Notes: a model not told the origin generated them from the sequence alone. Numbered from the stretch's first letter, positions 30,764 through 40,990 are shown. The stretch: DNA of 64,000 nt from Breviolum minutum Mf 1.05b.01 (GCA_000507305.1 DF239555.1:98525-162524), one strand, 5' to 3'. Program-made: numbers and translations.

Positions 30764-30857
30764 CTGCAAAGTTGATAGATCATCGATCAAAGCATGGGAT
30801 GATCCTACAAAATCCCTAGGGTTTATAGAGACTTCAGATTTCATTTCCAACAGAAAT
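30764..30857 (-). CDS. 94-nt internal exon
   Basis: Acceptor GGGTGGTTGCAG. 31 codons, FLLEMKSEVSINPRDFVGSS then HALIDDLSTLQ, ending at CAG|GGCACC or a nearby GC donor. Possibly the same gene as 31160-31413. Confidence 0.55.
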
Positions 30858-30989
30858 CTGCAACCACCCAGTTTTTGTTTTTCATGATTCACCTGATCTC
30901 AGATTCGGAAGTCTTCCATCATCCCACCGAAAAAAAACTATTCTACTTGGCGGTTGAACCAAACCATTTGAAACAAAAACACCAGAATA

Positions 30990-31085
30990 TTAACTAAATC
31001 AAACATATTATGTATATATATGTATATATATATATATTGTGTGTACAATATATGTATACATTGATACAAATATACGTATATGCTC
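30990..31085. repeat. TA/GTATA-rich low-complexity repeat
   Basis: Alternating TATATATG/TGTATATA units. Confidence 0.8.
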
Positions 31086-31159
31086 ACCTCAAAATGGGAG
31101 TCATGTTTTCCCCAATTCTTTAACTCCCTAACAAAGAGATCTGAGGACAAAACAAACCG

Positions 31160-31250
31160 CAAACATCTGTAGCAAATCCAAGCCCTTCAGCTTCCAGCGG
31201 ATCATATTCTACATACTTTACAGCCCCTCTGAAGATCCAAGATTTTGAAC
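31160..31250 (-). CDS. exon 2 of a minus-strand gene
   Basis: Follows a 61-nt intron ending GTTACCTTTTTTTAG. Completes Gly, then reads SKSWIFRGAVKYVEYDPLEA and EGLGFATDVC. In phase with 31312-31413. The end is uncertain (GCG|GTTTGT or beyond). Confidence 0.65.
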
Positions 31251-31311
31251 CTAAAAAAAGGTAACTCTTTTCTGTTGGAAAGAGGCGTTCATCATCTTCC
31301 AAAAAAAACAC

Positions 31312-31413
31312 CTCCAAAGGGGGTGTCATCCACCAGCATCCAGAAATTCCTAGGCATCCCAAACTCATGAAGTCGCCAACCAGCTTCCCTTAAGGCGTCA
31401 GCCTCGGTGCTGT
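31312..31413 (-). CDS. exon 1 (visible) of a minus-strand gene
   Basis: Acceptor CATGTAAG, then STEADALREAGWRLHEFGMP, RNFWMLVDDTPFG, and donor GGAG|GTGTTT. 102 nt. The spliced product across the 61-nt intron is continuous. An alternative unspliced frame (EVFFLEDDERLFPTEKS) is also open through the intron, so intron retention would also be translatable. Family unknown. Confidence 0.7.
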
Positions 31414-31680
31414 CTTACATGGGGGCCGCGGTTGACTGGTCATTAGTTTTGACTCCACTGAAATAGGGATGAAATAAAGAACCAGTAGTGAAAGCCAGTT
31501 ATTTTACAACTTGGTTTATAGGGGTGATGGAACTCCATTTGTCTATAGTATCTATAGGAAGGGGTTGAACTCAGAACAACAAATTCTTTATGTTGAAAAG
31601 AACAAGTTGAAACCACCACCAGTTGTTTAAGGATGACGGGTTAACACAAAACAATGGGTTGCGTGTTTTTTGCGTCGGTA

Positions 31681-31687
31681 NACACAC

Positions 31688-31766
<79 letters not shown>
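31681..31766. repeat. CAA microsatellite with an N
   Basis: CA then about 26 CAA units. The first base (31681) is N, so array length or phase is unresolved in the assembly. Confidence 0.95.
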
Positions 31767-31881
31767 CCTCTCCAAGTTTTCAACTGACCATGATTACGGG
31801 CATGTCAATGCATTTCTACCTTTCTTTTAGTCCCATTTTCCTCTTCAAAGCTTCCATCCCCCCAAAAGAATAGTAAAGACT

Positions 31882-31982
31882 ACACCGCCGAAAACTAACA
31901 TAGATACACAAAAAATGGCTTGGAAAATGTATCTCCTTTCAACCGGCTGTTTTGGGTATCTATGTTAGATTTCAGGGGTGTA
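31882..31982. mobile_element. E-family element
   Basis: TACACCGCCGAAAACTAACAT and ATGTTAGATTTCAGGGGTGTA inverted ends with TA flanks. Sits directly beside a MITE A copy. Confidence 0.8.
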
Positions 31983-31985
31983 TTA

Positions 31986-32097
31986 CTGTTGATAGAAAGA
32001 AATCCTGCTAACCAGTTGAGGTTGGAATTTTTCCCATTATGTACAATTTACAATGCTTTGTACATCCCAGGTGGTGCAGGGTTTGTTCCATCAACAG
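31986..32097. mobile_element. MITE family A copy
   Basis: TA|CTGTTGATAGAAAGAAATCC and TTCCATCAACAG|TA. GAAATCCTGCTAACCAGTTGAG arm typical. Nested against the E element at its left. Confidence 0.9.
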
Positions 32098-32228
32098 TAA
32101 TGCACCACAAGTGTCTCCTCGAAAAAAGGCCGTTTGCTTGAGAAATCAAATGACATACGAGAAACCAACAAGTGATTTCTGAACTGAGGTTTCAGATTTT
32201 ACGGCAGGGTATATGCATAACATGAGGA

Positions 32229-32345
32229 TCAATCCCAAAGATATTCAAGAGACACAACGAGAAGGCTTTGAGGACCACCATGGGCAGGGTCGCCAACCAA
32301 AAAAGATCTGAGTTTTCCTGACTGAATCATCTTGATTATCTTGCA
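32229..32345 (-). CDS. terminal exon candidate
   Basis: After TTCCAG/GCAAG the frame reads KIIKMIQSGKLRSFLVGDPA then HGGPQSLLVVSLEYLWD to TGA. Good composition. The plus strand has a competing open frame further right (VETQSLQTFQPEGVQEAGD, 32458-32560). Confidence 0.5.
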   Translation of the reverse strand, partial: CKIIKMIQSGKLRSFLVGDPAHGGPQSLLVVSLEYLWD

Positions 32346-32582
32346 TGGCCTGGAAAGGGCTACCCCATGGTCAACATGGTCAAACGTCCCCAAAAGGTTA
32401 ATACAGGGCTTATATAAACCAATACATGGTAACTGTGCCATCTACTTTTACTCTGGAGTAGAAGTTTGCGCAGTTTTGTTGAAAGTTGAAACACAGTCTC
32501 TTCAGACTTTTCAGCCGGAGGGGGTTCAGGAAGCTGGTGATGGAATTCATCTCACTTAACATGTGCCAAGTGATTCAATGTG

Positions 32583-32675
32583 ACCTTTTTGGGATGGTGA
32601 AAACGTGACCCTTTTAAAGGGCTCCGTGACCTCCAACTTGTTTTTTTTCAATGGTCACGGCTTGAATCGCCTGGA
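32583..32675. mobile_element. V-family element
   Basis: GTGACCTTTTTGGGATGG, GTGACCCTTTTAAAGGG and AATGGTCACGGCTTGAATCGCC. Confidence 0.6.
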
Positions 32676-32752
32676 GAGTCAAATTCCAAATCATTGTTCC
32701 TAACTTATTGGTGAACATACCCGATGATGAACAAAACAATCATCTATAGCTA

Positions 32753-32866
32753 GTTGGTGGCTTCAAGCCCGTCTGAAAAATAGTAGTCAACAATGGGAAT
32801 CTTCCACAAATAAGGGTGAACATAAAAGTAAAAAATGTAAAAAATGAAACCACCCACCCAGTATAG
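32753..32866. mobile_element. W-family element
   Basis: AGTTGGTGGCTTCAAGCCC and GAAACCACCCACCCAG inverted ends, GGGAATCTTCC interior. No flanking exon confirmed. Confidence 0.7.
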
Positions 32867-33071
32867 ATTCTAAGGTATGGTGTCATGTCAAAGGATTCCA
32901 TACTTTGAGCAGGAGACCATACTAGTAGACGTCAAATCGTCCACATGGATTCCCATCTCTATACAAGGTTTCTTTTGCAAAGTGACATGAAGCACCATTT
33001 CAAAACAAAAACACCCAGAGTGTCATGATATTATATTATGCGGATGCCAACTCTGCATGCAACTGGGGCAC

Positions 33072-33185
33072 CTGGTCAACAAGTATTCCGAAAACCCAAT
33101 CCAGCACAACCAGGGATTCAAGATGTTGCTCGATCATATCCTTCTGTCGTTTCTCCATGATTTGTTTTCTGCTGTGCGCAATATG
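33072..33185 (-). CDS. 114-nt internal exon, coiled coil
   Basis: 38 codons, phase 0-0: HIAHSRKQIMEKRQKDMIEQ then HLESLVVLDWVFGILVDQ. Acceptor AAAGGCAG, donor CCAG|GTGCCC. A charged coiled coil followed by a hydrophobic helix. Likely the same strand and gene as 33320-33500. Not recognised. Confidence 0.65.
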
Positions 33186-33319
33186 CTGCCTTTTTCATAG
33201 CTCTTGCAACATGATTTGTTCTGTTTGAAGGTTGTTGTTGCTATTCTTCTTCGGTTTGTGCATGTTAGTTGTCAACTGTTACTTGTGTTTCTACTTCCCA
33301 ACCATCCTGAAAAGGACTA

Positions 33320-33500
33320 TAACTTTCATACAGCGCCGTATGTTGGGCGCATGAAACACTAATGGACCACCATCCTTGTTGTGTTTGGCCTCTAGAGAAG
33401 GTACACCCTCTGCAGCCAGCGCAAGCATTGTATGGTCCTTAGAAAATGTTTGCAAGATGACTTGAAAATCATATACCGAGCTCGAGTATACTGGATACAT
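33320..33500 (-). CDS. exon, unknown protein
   Basis: Minus frame VILQTFSKDHTMLALAAEGV, PSLEAKHNKDGGPLVFHAPN and IRRCMK. The open frame runs on to 33291. Boundaries are not fixed. Protein-like throughout. Confidence 0.55.
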
Positions 33501-33504
33501 AAAT

Positions 33505-33800
33505 AATCATATGTAATATAACATGTATATATAAATATAAATATACATATTTACATGTATATCATATCTCATTGAATCCTCCTTCGTATTATGTGGAATC
33601 CTAGCTTGCTATCAACACAAAGGTTTTGTAGGAAACCAAATATGAAAATACACCCGATGGTTCAGAAATCCTGCACCAGTTGAGGTTGGTGGTTTATCCC
33701 ATTGTTTACAGGGATTTAAAGATCCCAAATGGTGCAGAGATTGTTTGTATCTCTGGATTTGACGGATTTGATTTCATCTAAAATAATACCAAAATGCCTG
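33505..33800. other. A/T-rich tract and a degenerate MITE A
   Basis: TATATA-rich to 33570. MITE A words at 33655-33755 (CAGTTGAGGTTGG, CATTGTTTACAGGG) without intact termini. No exon. Confidence 0.5.
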
Positions 33801-33804
33801 AAAG

Positions 33805-33878
33805 GTTCCACACACCTGCTGACTCCTGACGTTGGTTATCACAAGATGTTGGGAAAGGACAAACTCTGCGGGTACTTG
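33805..33878 (+). CDS. 74-nt exon ending at an H introner
   Basis: Acceptor GCCTGAAAG, then STHLLTPDVGYHKMLGKDKL and CGYL, phase 0 end at TTG|GAGGATC. The donor is GA, the first bases of an H element, as in the proven minus-strand case at 45.6 kb. Product unknown. Confidence 0.65.
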
Positions 33879-33990
33879 GAGGATCATCCCATTTCGGAAG
33901 GGGGTTAATACCCATGATTAGCAGTAAGTCCCCTAAGTGGGGTTGTTCCCCTTGCAAATGGAAATTTGGTGGTTTAAAAGAGTCAACTCC
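33879..33990 (+). mobile_element. H-family element (GA donor end)
   Basis: Starts GAGGATCATCCCATTTCGG and has AGTAAGTCCCCTAAGTGGGG. Its right terminus is degenerate. The intron probably extends to the following E-like TTCAATTTCAG near 34030. Confidence 0.6.
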
Positions 33991-33994
33991 TTTA

Positions 33995-34685
33995 GAATAT
34001 GGTGATTTTAGGTATCCATGTTCAATTTCAGGGGTGTAATATCATACCCATTTAAGATACGACTTCTATCAAAAACACAACCTGTCTGAGCGATTCTTTG
34101 CCAAGATCATCCTACCCCAAATGCTCCATGGGACTGGAGTAGGGTAAATATACGAGTCCCCACACGTCACTTTCTCCCACGGGTCTCCAAACGCCCGTCT
34201 CTTCCGAGGCGTGAAAATCAGGTGTTACCTGGTTTCCCAAACCCGAAAAAGGAGCTTGGGAAAATGTGGACGTTTTGAAGTTATGCCCATAGGATCCATG
34301 TATGGCATATTTACCTAGAACCATAAAAAATCAAGCCAACCCGGGTACATATACCAGTCGCATGGATCCTATGATTCGAGCTACTTGACTCGAACTTTTG
34401 CAATCATCGTGGAAAGTCTTGGTGAACTTTAGGTCCCTTAGTTAAAGTCAATTGCTTTTTGCGGATTGTAAATACATGGAACACATTGTGCTAACATTGT
34501 GCTACACCTAAGTTTTTCAGAACTATAACACCAAACAAATAGTTGCCTGACCACTAATTTCAAATACTGCCGAGGAGTTAAATTAAAAAAACCTGGACTT
34601 TGGAGACAAAATCAACTGTGCATGCTTTCTCCCTTGCCGTGGGATCTTTCCTCCTGGATTTTCAGACCTCCACCACGGGCGTCCA
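33995..34685. other. repeat-bearing, no confident gene
   Basis: E-like piece at about 34000-34045 and two P-element arms at 34115-34150 and 34270-34375 (CATGGGACTGGAGTAGGGTAAATATACGAG, CATGTATGGCATATTTACC). No exon. Confidence 0.45.
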
Positions 34686-34690
34686 CTTAC

Positions 34691-34766
34691 CGCAGAGTCG
34701 TGCACAAAGCAAGGACAACTCGGAGTGGGTCAGGAAACAATTGGTGTCCTCGCGCATACGTTTACT
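34691..34766 (-). CDS. 76-nt internal exon
   Basis: Acceptor ACAACTCGCAG and canonical donor TGCG|GTAAGTGG. 25 codons SKRMREDTNCFLTHSELSLL then CARLC. The plus strand is open too (SRAQSKDNSEWVRKQLVSS) after TTTTCAG, so strand is a judgement from the donor. Confidence 0.5.
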
Positions 34767-35099
34767 CTGCGAGTTGTGTCCATGTCAAAAAAACATTGCA
34801 ATATACCTAATATCCTTTTTATGGGCGAAACTTAAACAATGGAAAGAACAAAGGTGATGAAAATTGGAACACAAATGTGATCTGCTTGTAAACGCAGGAA
34901 CCCTTTGACTCTCGTGATACCCCTCTCTGGGCTGACCGTTTCTTTAAAAAGTCTTGACCAACACTGGACAATCAAGGGTCATGAATCAAAGGTACCAACT
35001 TTTTGTTACCGTGTTTTGTTTGGTGTGATTCAATTTCAAACTATATAGTAAAAACATGCAAAACCGTAGGTGTTGTGATGTGTGATTCTGCCGAAACAG

Positions 35100-35326
35100 G
35101 ATTTGGGCCTTGGAAGTACGGATTTGACAAAGGCCAAACCCGCGACTGGTGGCACCGGTGAATCCCCAGTGCTCCGAATGACCACCATGGTTTTTGCATT
35201 TTCTGGCCATGTGAAGGCCATTCCAGAAGCTAGGCGCCCAACAATGCTAGAATCAGAATTGCTCTCATTGCAGGAAGTGCCGGAAGTGCTGAAGTTGCAG
35301 TTGTTCGATGTTGGGGGTGTGTGACT
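35100..35326 (+). CDS. exon or terminal exon
   Basis: Acceptor TGCCGAAACAG, then DLGLGSTDLTKAKPATGGTG, ESPVLRMTTMVFAFSGHVKA, IPEARRPTMLESELLSLQEV and PEVLKLQLFDVGGV to TGA. 74 codons of convincing composition. Possibly spliced before the stop into the open stretch to 35506. Function unknown. Confidence 0.65.
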
Positions 35327-35810
35327 GCACCATCGAGGGAGCCTTCTCGGTTCCAAGAAGCTTGTAGCTCCGCAAGTGTTGCTGCATTGCTTTTTCTGGT
35401 GAACTTTGGATTAGAAAAGGCTAAGCCATTTCAAGGAAACTTTTGGAAATGGAAAACCCGCGCGTTTTGTTGTATATATTTGTGTTTCCAGGAAATGATC
35501 AAGTAAAGAATGCAGAAAATTCAGTATCTTTGGATCTTTTCAAAGGTGCGTCTTTCCAAGGTCATGAAAGTCATGGGACCGACGGTTTCTTCCCCTGATT
35601 GCCTGATAAATTTTTCCTTCCTCCACAGACCCACCTGATCCTGACACATCGCAGCATCATTTAAAACACATGGATCATCGCGGGTATGTTACTGTCAAAA
35701 TTCAAGACCAAAATTGTTTGTTGGATTCTTGTGTCTGGTTAAAACAGTTAAATTCAAGCCTAAACTTCTTAGTTTTTGGATTTTTCGGTGCCTTTTTTTA
35801 GAATCAAAGT

Positions 35811-35981
35811 TCATCCCCAAACCAATTTCTTGCACCACCCTTTATGCGCTTCATGTTTGGTTGTTTTCAGTTGACCATCCGTGACGGTGTGACCCTTGTT
35901 TTGATGGCCCCCATCCATCCGTCCTGCAAACCACGCTTTTGAAGCTCGCATGAAACCAAATCGACATGAGATCCGCGGTAC
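35811..35981 (-). CDS. terminal exon
   Basis: Acceptor GGCAGTTGTTGTTCAG, then RISCRFGFMRASKAWFAGRM and DGQLKTTKHEAHKGWCKKLV to TGA. Basic C-terminus. The frame is also open upstream (FVPQQWRKLFSLLDEHILPK), which may be part of the same exon. Confidence 0.55.
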   Translation of the reverse strand, partial: VPRISCRFGFMRASKAWFAGRMDGGHQNKGHTVTDGQLKTTKHEAHKGWCKKLVWG

Positions 35982-36296
35982 CTGAACAACAACTGCCAAC
36001 AAGACAACCTTGGGAAGAATATGTTCATCCAAAAGTGAGAATAATTTCCTCCATTGTTGGGGTACAAAAATCCACAAATCAATTTGAAACAACTCACCCT
36101 GGTCCGGCATTTTTGAATGAACAAACATTCAGGAAAAACGAAAACTCCAACTAAAATCAGTATATAACTCGGACGCTCTGGAGCAAAAGCAGCAAAAAAC
36201 AAATCATTTCAAATGGGTCAGGACATCTCAAAAAAAATGCAGGATCCCAAGAAAATTCCCCAGACGAAAGCGTGATATATTTTCACTAGGAACATC

Positions 36297-36542
36297 ATGA
36301 AATTTAGGGTACCAGTACCCAATCTTCATCAGACACACTTGAACATGTTTGAACTATTCCGAGGGGTGAACATGCGCGGGTATAGCCACGACCCATTGAT
36401 CCTTTGTTTCACTAAACCTTCCTCTGACACGCAAGGTTTGGATAGTTGGTCTGGTCTACAAGTTCACATGTTACACCCTAGTAATCATCCCATTTCAAAA
36501 AAAAACTCAGTATTCCATACCAAGAATCTAAACCTACACTAA
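36297..36542 (+). CDS. weak CDS candidate
   Basis: ATG-started frame of 81 codons (FRVPVPNLHQTHLNMFELF at the start). No splice support. Confidence 0.35.
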   Translation: MKFRVPVPNLHQTHLNMFELFRGVNMRGYSHDPLILCFTKPSSDTQGLDSWSGLQVHMLHPSNHPISKKNSVFHTKNLNLH

Positions 36543-36544
36543 AG

Positions 36545-37260
36545 GGAGAGATGTGGTTGTTTTTTCTTGTCAAAGTACCAAGAGAATATGACCCAATTGA
36601 TGAAAAAACAGTCTCCATGACTTCAAGCAAATACCTGTGGTGATCAGGTGTATCTCCACTAATATCTCCACTAACAGTGGATTTCTGCAAATTGCCCTCT
36701 CAGATTTGCATAAATAAGATGCTTGGACACAGTTTCAAAATATTCTTTCAAATGGAGGTTTATATGACGGTAATTTACCATGGTAGAAAGTAATAGAAAC
36801 CGCTTTAAACACATCCAAGCCCTTTCTCCCATAATCATCGAAGTGGAAAATGGCCGGCATTTGAAATGGTAAATACTATATATTGGATTGAGCTATTTTT
36901 CACGACCATGATTGGTCCAGAAAAATCTCCTGGAAACCCCGAGGATATCGTCAGGCATATCTATAACAGTAGGGTCAGACTCCAGCACATCTTCCAGGGT
37001 TCATGAAACATGAAAACCAACCCAAGGAATGCACTGTTATGAGGGACATGTCATTAATTGTATGAAACCAACCAAAACAATGCACTTGGAAATCCATCAA
37101 AATTACTGTACATTTGCATCCAGCTTGATACCCCCGAAAATGGGTCCCATGACTCATATACCCCTGGAGATCCATGAAGACATCCCGCGGGCAGATGATT
37201 GTTCCAACCCGAAATCATGGAGAGTCAACTTATATCAGATTCTAGATCTGGCTAATATGT
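36545..37260. other. no confident gene
   Basis: An E-like CCCCCGAAAATGGG word near 37131 and weak plus-strand frames (37029-37313). Confidence 0.35.
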
Positions 37261-37263
37261 ATC

Positions 37264-37719
37264 ATGTATTTATCTACTTGGCACAAAAATCATGTGAATT
37301 CCATATGTGTTAAACAGGATATTCAAAGAATCCTTTTTTTAAGGAGGGAAATTAGATGTCCATTTCCTTGGTTTACCCACCAAAAAACACGTTCTAGAGT
37401 ATCTTTTCATGAGGAACCAGCGAATCAAATCAATAGCCCACCGTCCACGGAGACCTCATACATCGCAGTTTGGCATCAGCAATGTTCCAAAGACGTTCCC
37501 AGGCACGGTCCTGTCGTTGGAGTGCGTTTTAGACCATGGATGGAGATGGGTGCCCTATGTCATCATGATCCCCTTATAGCAAGATATACTTCTCTTGAGG
37601 GGCGCGTGACTGCCAATCTAATTTCACCCTGCAAACATGAACAGAAACAACCAAATTTCCGGCCTTTAAAGTCACAAACAAAAAGAACCTCTTGTTTTTT
37701 TTGCCAAGGATTTTTGTGA
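37264..37719 (+). CDS. long open frame, unknown protein
   Basis: 151 codons on plus. Contains DIQRILFLRREIRCPFPWFT, RSRVSFHEEPANQINSPPST, VGVRFRPWMEMGALCHHDP and ARYTSLEGRVTANLISPC. Well above chance length here and good composition. True start and introns unknown. Confidence 0.55.
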   Translation: MYLSTWHKNHVNSICVKQDIQRILFLRREIRCPFPWFTHQKTRSRVSFHEEPANQINSPPSTETSYIAVWHQQCSKDVPRHGPVVGVRFRPWMEMGALCHHDPLIARYTSLEGRVTANLISPCKHEQKQPNFRPLKSQTKRTSCFFCQGFL

Positions 37720-37724
37720 GATTC

Positions 37725-38750
37725 TAATCCGGGATAACTTTTGCAAGATCTTTATGCGGGGGGCTTCAAGATCTGACCCAGTTTTGGGGAGGAGTCCTGC
37801 TATCCCTTAATTTGCTTAGTGACCACCGTCAGAAATTGCGGGTAAGGCCTGGAACGAAAGCTCGGCCAAATATCTTGCAAATTGCAACATATATCACAGC
37901 AAGGAAACAAAAAAAAGATCCCGGAAAGTGACCTGCATCTTCAAAATTTCATGGTCTATTGATCTTTTATCTATCCAGTGAATCCATGTTCTGCTTGTGG
38001 TTTTAGAATTCGAAAACTTCAATTAGCCCTCAGTTCTGGGCAAAATATCATATTTCACCAACCTAGATTCCCTGAAATAGACGATTTTCTTCCAAAAAAC
38101 TACATTTTGGAGGCTTAGGTCGTGTGAGGTCACCAGAATTTGACCAGATGAGTTGGTGTTAACATCCATGAACATCTCGACCCAAAATATCATGCAACCA
38201 AACTCTTGAGACCACTGGTTTCATCCACCGTCCTCTGCGCTGGGATGACGTCCAGCACGTCGTGCATCGTTGGCGTTGTGGCGGGAAGCTTCTAGTTCCA
38301 CCAGCACCTTGTGACGAGTTCACTTGGAGGTCAAAATAGATGGCACAAATACCAAAAAAAGGCAGGTTGGTAAAGGGTCCTTATAAACCAATATGTAGGG
38401 ACGGTTAGCCATCTACTTTTCAATTACTGTAATTGGCCCATGGTTTTTTCGTTCCCTAAGTAGGGCAACGTTCCCCCTTCCAAATGGCCTTTTGATTGCT
38501 TATAACTGGGGGTGATCCTCACCACTTACTAACGGGGATGATCCTCGAAGGATGAAAAAGCCTTGTTTGACATAAGGATGGATGAACCCCTCCTCTGACC
38601 CATTTTTTCCGTTCAATCAGGCCATGAACTGTCTAGCGATTTCTAAGAAGGAGAATTGTGTTTACCAAGATCCAGGCATGAATTGGATAACCACTTTTTT
38701 GGGGGTTGCTCTTAGACTTCTACAGTACCAACCCTGCAAAGCAAACATCA
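37725..38750. other. H-family arm near 38.5 kb, no confident gene
   Basis: 38450-38550 has CCCTAAGTAGGGCAACG and GGGGATGATCCTCGAAG, an H element in the reverse orientation. Otherwise no supported exon. Confidence 0.5.
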
Positions 38751-38755
38751 CTTGC

Positions 38756-39367
38756 CGCTCTGCGGCGGATCTCCACGCCCCTGGCTCCAGGTCGTCCTCC
38801 TCCCGTCCAGGCCAGTCCCCCGCCGGATCCGTGCGCACAAAGTCCAGAGGGTACACCTTCTCCAGCGCCTTTCTGCGTTTCTGTTGCCACACTGTGTCCA
38901 GATATTTGTCAATCCTACGCCTGAGCTTGCTGTCTTGATCTTGCGTAGGAAGACCACTGTTGCCCGTGTTGTCTTGCCAACGTTGTATGTCCCTCCGCAA
39001 GGTAGAAGCTTCAGATGAAATCCCTTGCTCCGAACAACGTCGACTTTTCACAATCTCAGGGTGATGCCGCCAGTCGTCAGGACGCTTCCTGTCGCACAAG
39101 AGCTCCACCAACAAGGTCCATGCTGCTAACTCCGTCGTGTCAATTGCCTTGAAAATCGAATCATACGGTTCATTCCACACTACTTGCTCACATGCACCGG
39201 AGAGGAGTTCAAATCCATATGCACGCATGACACAAGCCAATGCAGCTTTGCCAAAATCATCAAAAGAGCGACGGCCTCCGCGAGAATCCAAAGCATCAAT
39301 AACAGCTGTCACTGCTCGACGCCGAAGCATGTCCTCACTCTCATCTGTGACAAATGCATGGCTTCTC
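38756..39367 (-). CDS. 612-nt exon, unknown basic/helical protein
   Basis: Longest clear exon except the repeat gene. Starts after GTTGAAAG|G and ends at AGCG|GCAAGT, a GC donor typical of dinoflagellates. 203 codons with ESEDMLRRRAVTAVIDALDS, SFDDFGKAALACVMRAYGF, TLRRDIQRWQDNTGNSGLP and KLRRRIDKYLDTVWQQKRRK. Rich in Arg/Asp/Glu, G/C-rich relative to flanks. No domain recognised; upstream and downstream exons not located. Confidence 0.7.
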
Positions 39368-39504
39368 CTTTCAACCACAACATTTAAAACAAACAACCTG
39401 CCGGAAAAAAAGTAGTACAATACATCACTTGCATATGAGCATCACCACCTGGTGCCTCTATCTTCTTCCTCTACATAATCCCTTACACACTATCATGAAC
39501 CGGG

Positions 39505-39708
39505 ATGATCCAATCTTTCTTGGGAGATGTTGAATTTTTGTTGGGACCAAATTTAAAAAACTGTGATATTGCAATGGATTTCCAAGAAAATGCGCAACTT
39601 GTTTCACCGGAAAAAAAAACGACGGGGGATTACAGGAGCTCCCGAAAACACGGCTTAACCTCTCAGCCGGAGGTGGATCGACACGTTATTCCCAAACTTC
39701 GATGGTAA
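39505..39708 (+). CDS. CDS candidate
   Basis: Plus frame with LKNCDIAMDFQENAQLVSPE and DYRSSRKHGLTSQPEVDRHV to a stop. ATG-started, 67 codons. Splice context unknown. Confidence 0.45.
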   Translation: MIQSFLGDVEFLLGPNLKNCDIAMDFQENAQLVSPEKKTTGDYRSSRKHGLTSQPEVDRHVIPKLRW

Positions 39709-39946
39709 GAACAAGTGGCACAAGCAAACAAATAAACAAACACAAACGCCACTGAACTTGTGACTCGGAAAAATGGTGGGGCCACTTACAAACAAATCCT
39801 AAGCAGTATAACTTTGATTTTGATTCAAATTGTACGTATACCGATATTTTTCACTGAAATTATCGCAGTATATTGCAAAGGAAATTTGATGTTGTTTCAA
39901 TTTGGTTTGGTTGTTCAGCCACGGTCATTTGAAGACCGGAATCTTT

Positions 39947-40103
39947 TCAAAGCTTGAGTTCCCCCACTTTCTCCAAAGCTCGAGGCAAGTCGGTACCAAG
40001 AAGATAGGCCAAACACCTGTGGCAGTGGATTCTCCGAGCAATCTGCATGTGTATTACTGTATCAGAATGTAAACCTGAAGCACCAATGACCTCTATGTTG
40101 AAG
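39947..40103 (-). CDS. terminal exon, 51 residues
   Basis: Poly-T acceptor CTGTTTGTTTTAG. Reads FNIEVIGASGLHSDTVIHMQ, IARRIHCHRCLAYLLGTDLP and RALEKVGELKL to TGA. A shared IEVIGA-x-G word and about 22/24 matching bases occur in the exon at 49708-49824. Confidence 0.65.
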
Positions 40104-40252
40104 CTAAAACAAACAGAAAAACATGACTTGCAAAACATGAACTACCCTTTATATATCTTCGTATCCCTCTATACCATTTGGTCGAAGGAAGTTTAGAAGT
40201 CTAACTTCCGACAATATGTAGAGTTGAAAAGCAGAGTCGCACAGCAGTCATG

Positions 40253-40412
40253 TCAGTAGCAAGAAGATCAACATGCGTGTAGAGTCAGTAGCAAGAAGAT
40301 CAACATGCGTGTAGAGTCAGTAGCAAGAAGATCAACATGCGTGTAGAGTCAGTAGCAAGAAGATCAACATGCGTGTAGAGTCAGTAGCAAGGAGTTCAAC
40401 ATGCGCGCCAAA
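40253..40412. repeat. 32-bp minisatellite, about 5 copies
   Basis: Unit AGTAGCAAGAAGATCAACAT plus GCGTGTAGAGTC repeated with almost no change, the last copy slightly diverged (GGAGTTCAAC). Confidence 0.95.
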
Positions 40413-40531
40413 TGTTCGTGACGTCGCGAATCGCTGTGTTTTTTCAATGAGTCGTGGTTCCTGATGTTCGAAAAGTAGCTTCGCTAAAGCGGCGGGTGCG
40501 GAGGTAGCTGTTTCGCGGACAGGTGAAAAAA

Positions 40532-40990
40532 TGGCACGCGGCTGTGGCGCGAAGCACATTTGCGCGTCAAAATGTAGAAAACACCTCAGCGCCGGAGACA
40601 TTTTGGAAGTTCCGATGTTCCAAAATGCCACGCGGCTGTGGCGAAAAGCACATTTGCAAGTCAAAATGTGGAGAACACCACATGGGCGGAGCCATTTTGG
40701 AAGTTGCGATGTTCAAAAATTGCACGCAGCTGTGGCGCGAAGTATATTTGTAAGTCAAAATGTGGAAAACACCACATGGGCGGAGCCATTTTGGAAGTTG
40801 AGATGTTGAAAAATTGCACGCGGCTGTGGCGCGAAGCATATTTGTAAGTCAAACTGCGGAAAACACCACACTCTCGGGCCACTTTTGGTACTTCAGATGT
40901 CCAAAAATGGCACGCAGCTGTGGGGAGAAGCACATTTGCAAGGCAAAATGTGCTAAACACCTGCGTTTTGCAGCATTTCGCGAGGTTTCT
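40532..40990. repeat. 94-bp satellite, about 5 copies
   Basis: Spacing of the GCACGC(A/G)GCTGTGG word is 94, 95, 94 and 93 bp. Units carry CACATTTGCAAGTCAAAATG and CGGAGCCATTTTGGAAGTTG. Copies differ by 10-20%, so it is not recent. Stops are rare in several frames, giving misleading ORFs on both strands. Confidence 0.9.

Noticed and set aside
31571-31873. Poly-Cys and poly-Thr ORFs
   Set aside because: Readings of the CAA microsatellite, with an N inside.
40540-40960. Spliced-leader RNA gene cluster
   Set aside because: Only 11 bases (AGCCATTTTGG) match the leader and no CAAG-GT donor follows, so the array is treated as a satellite.
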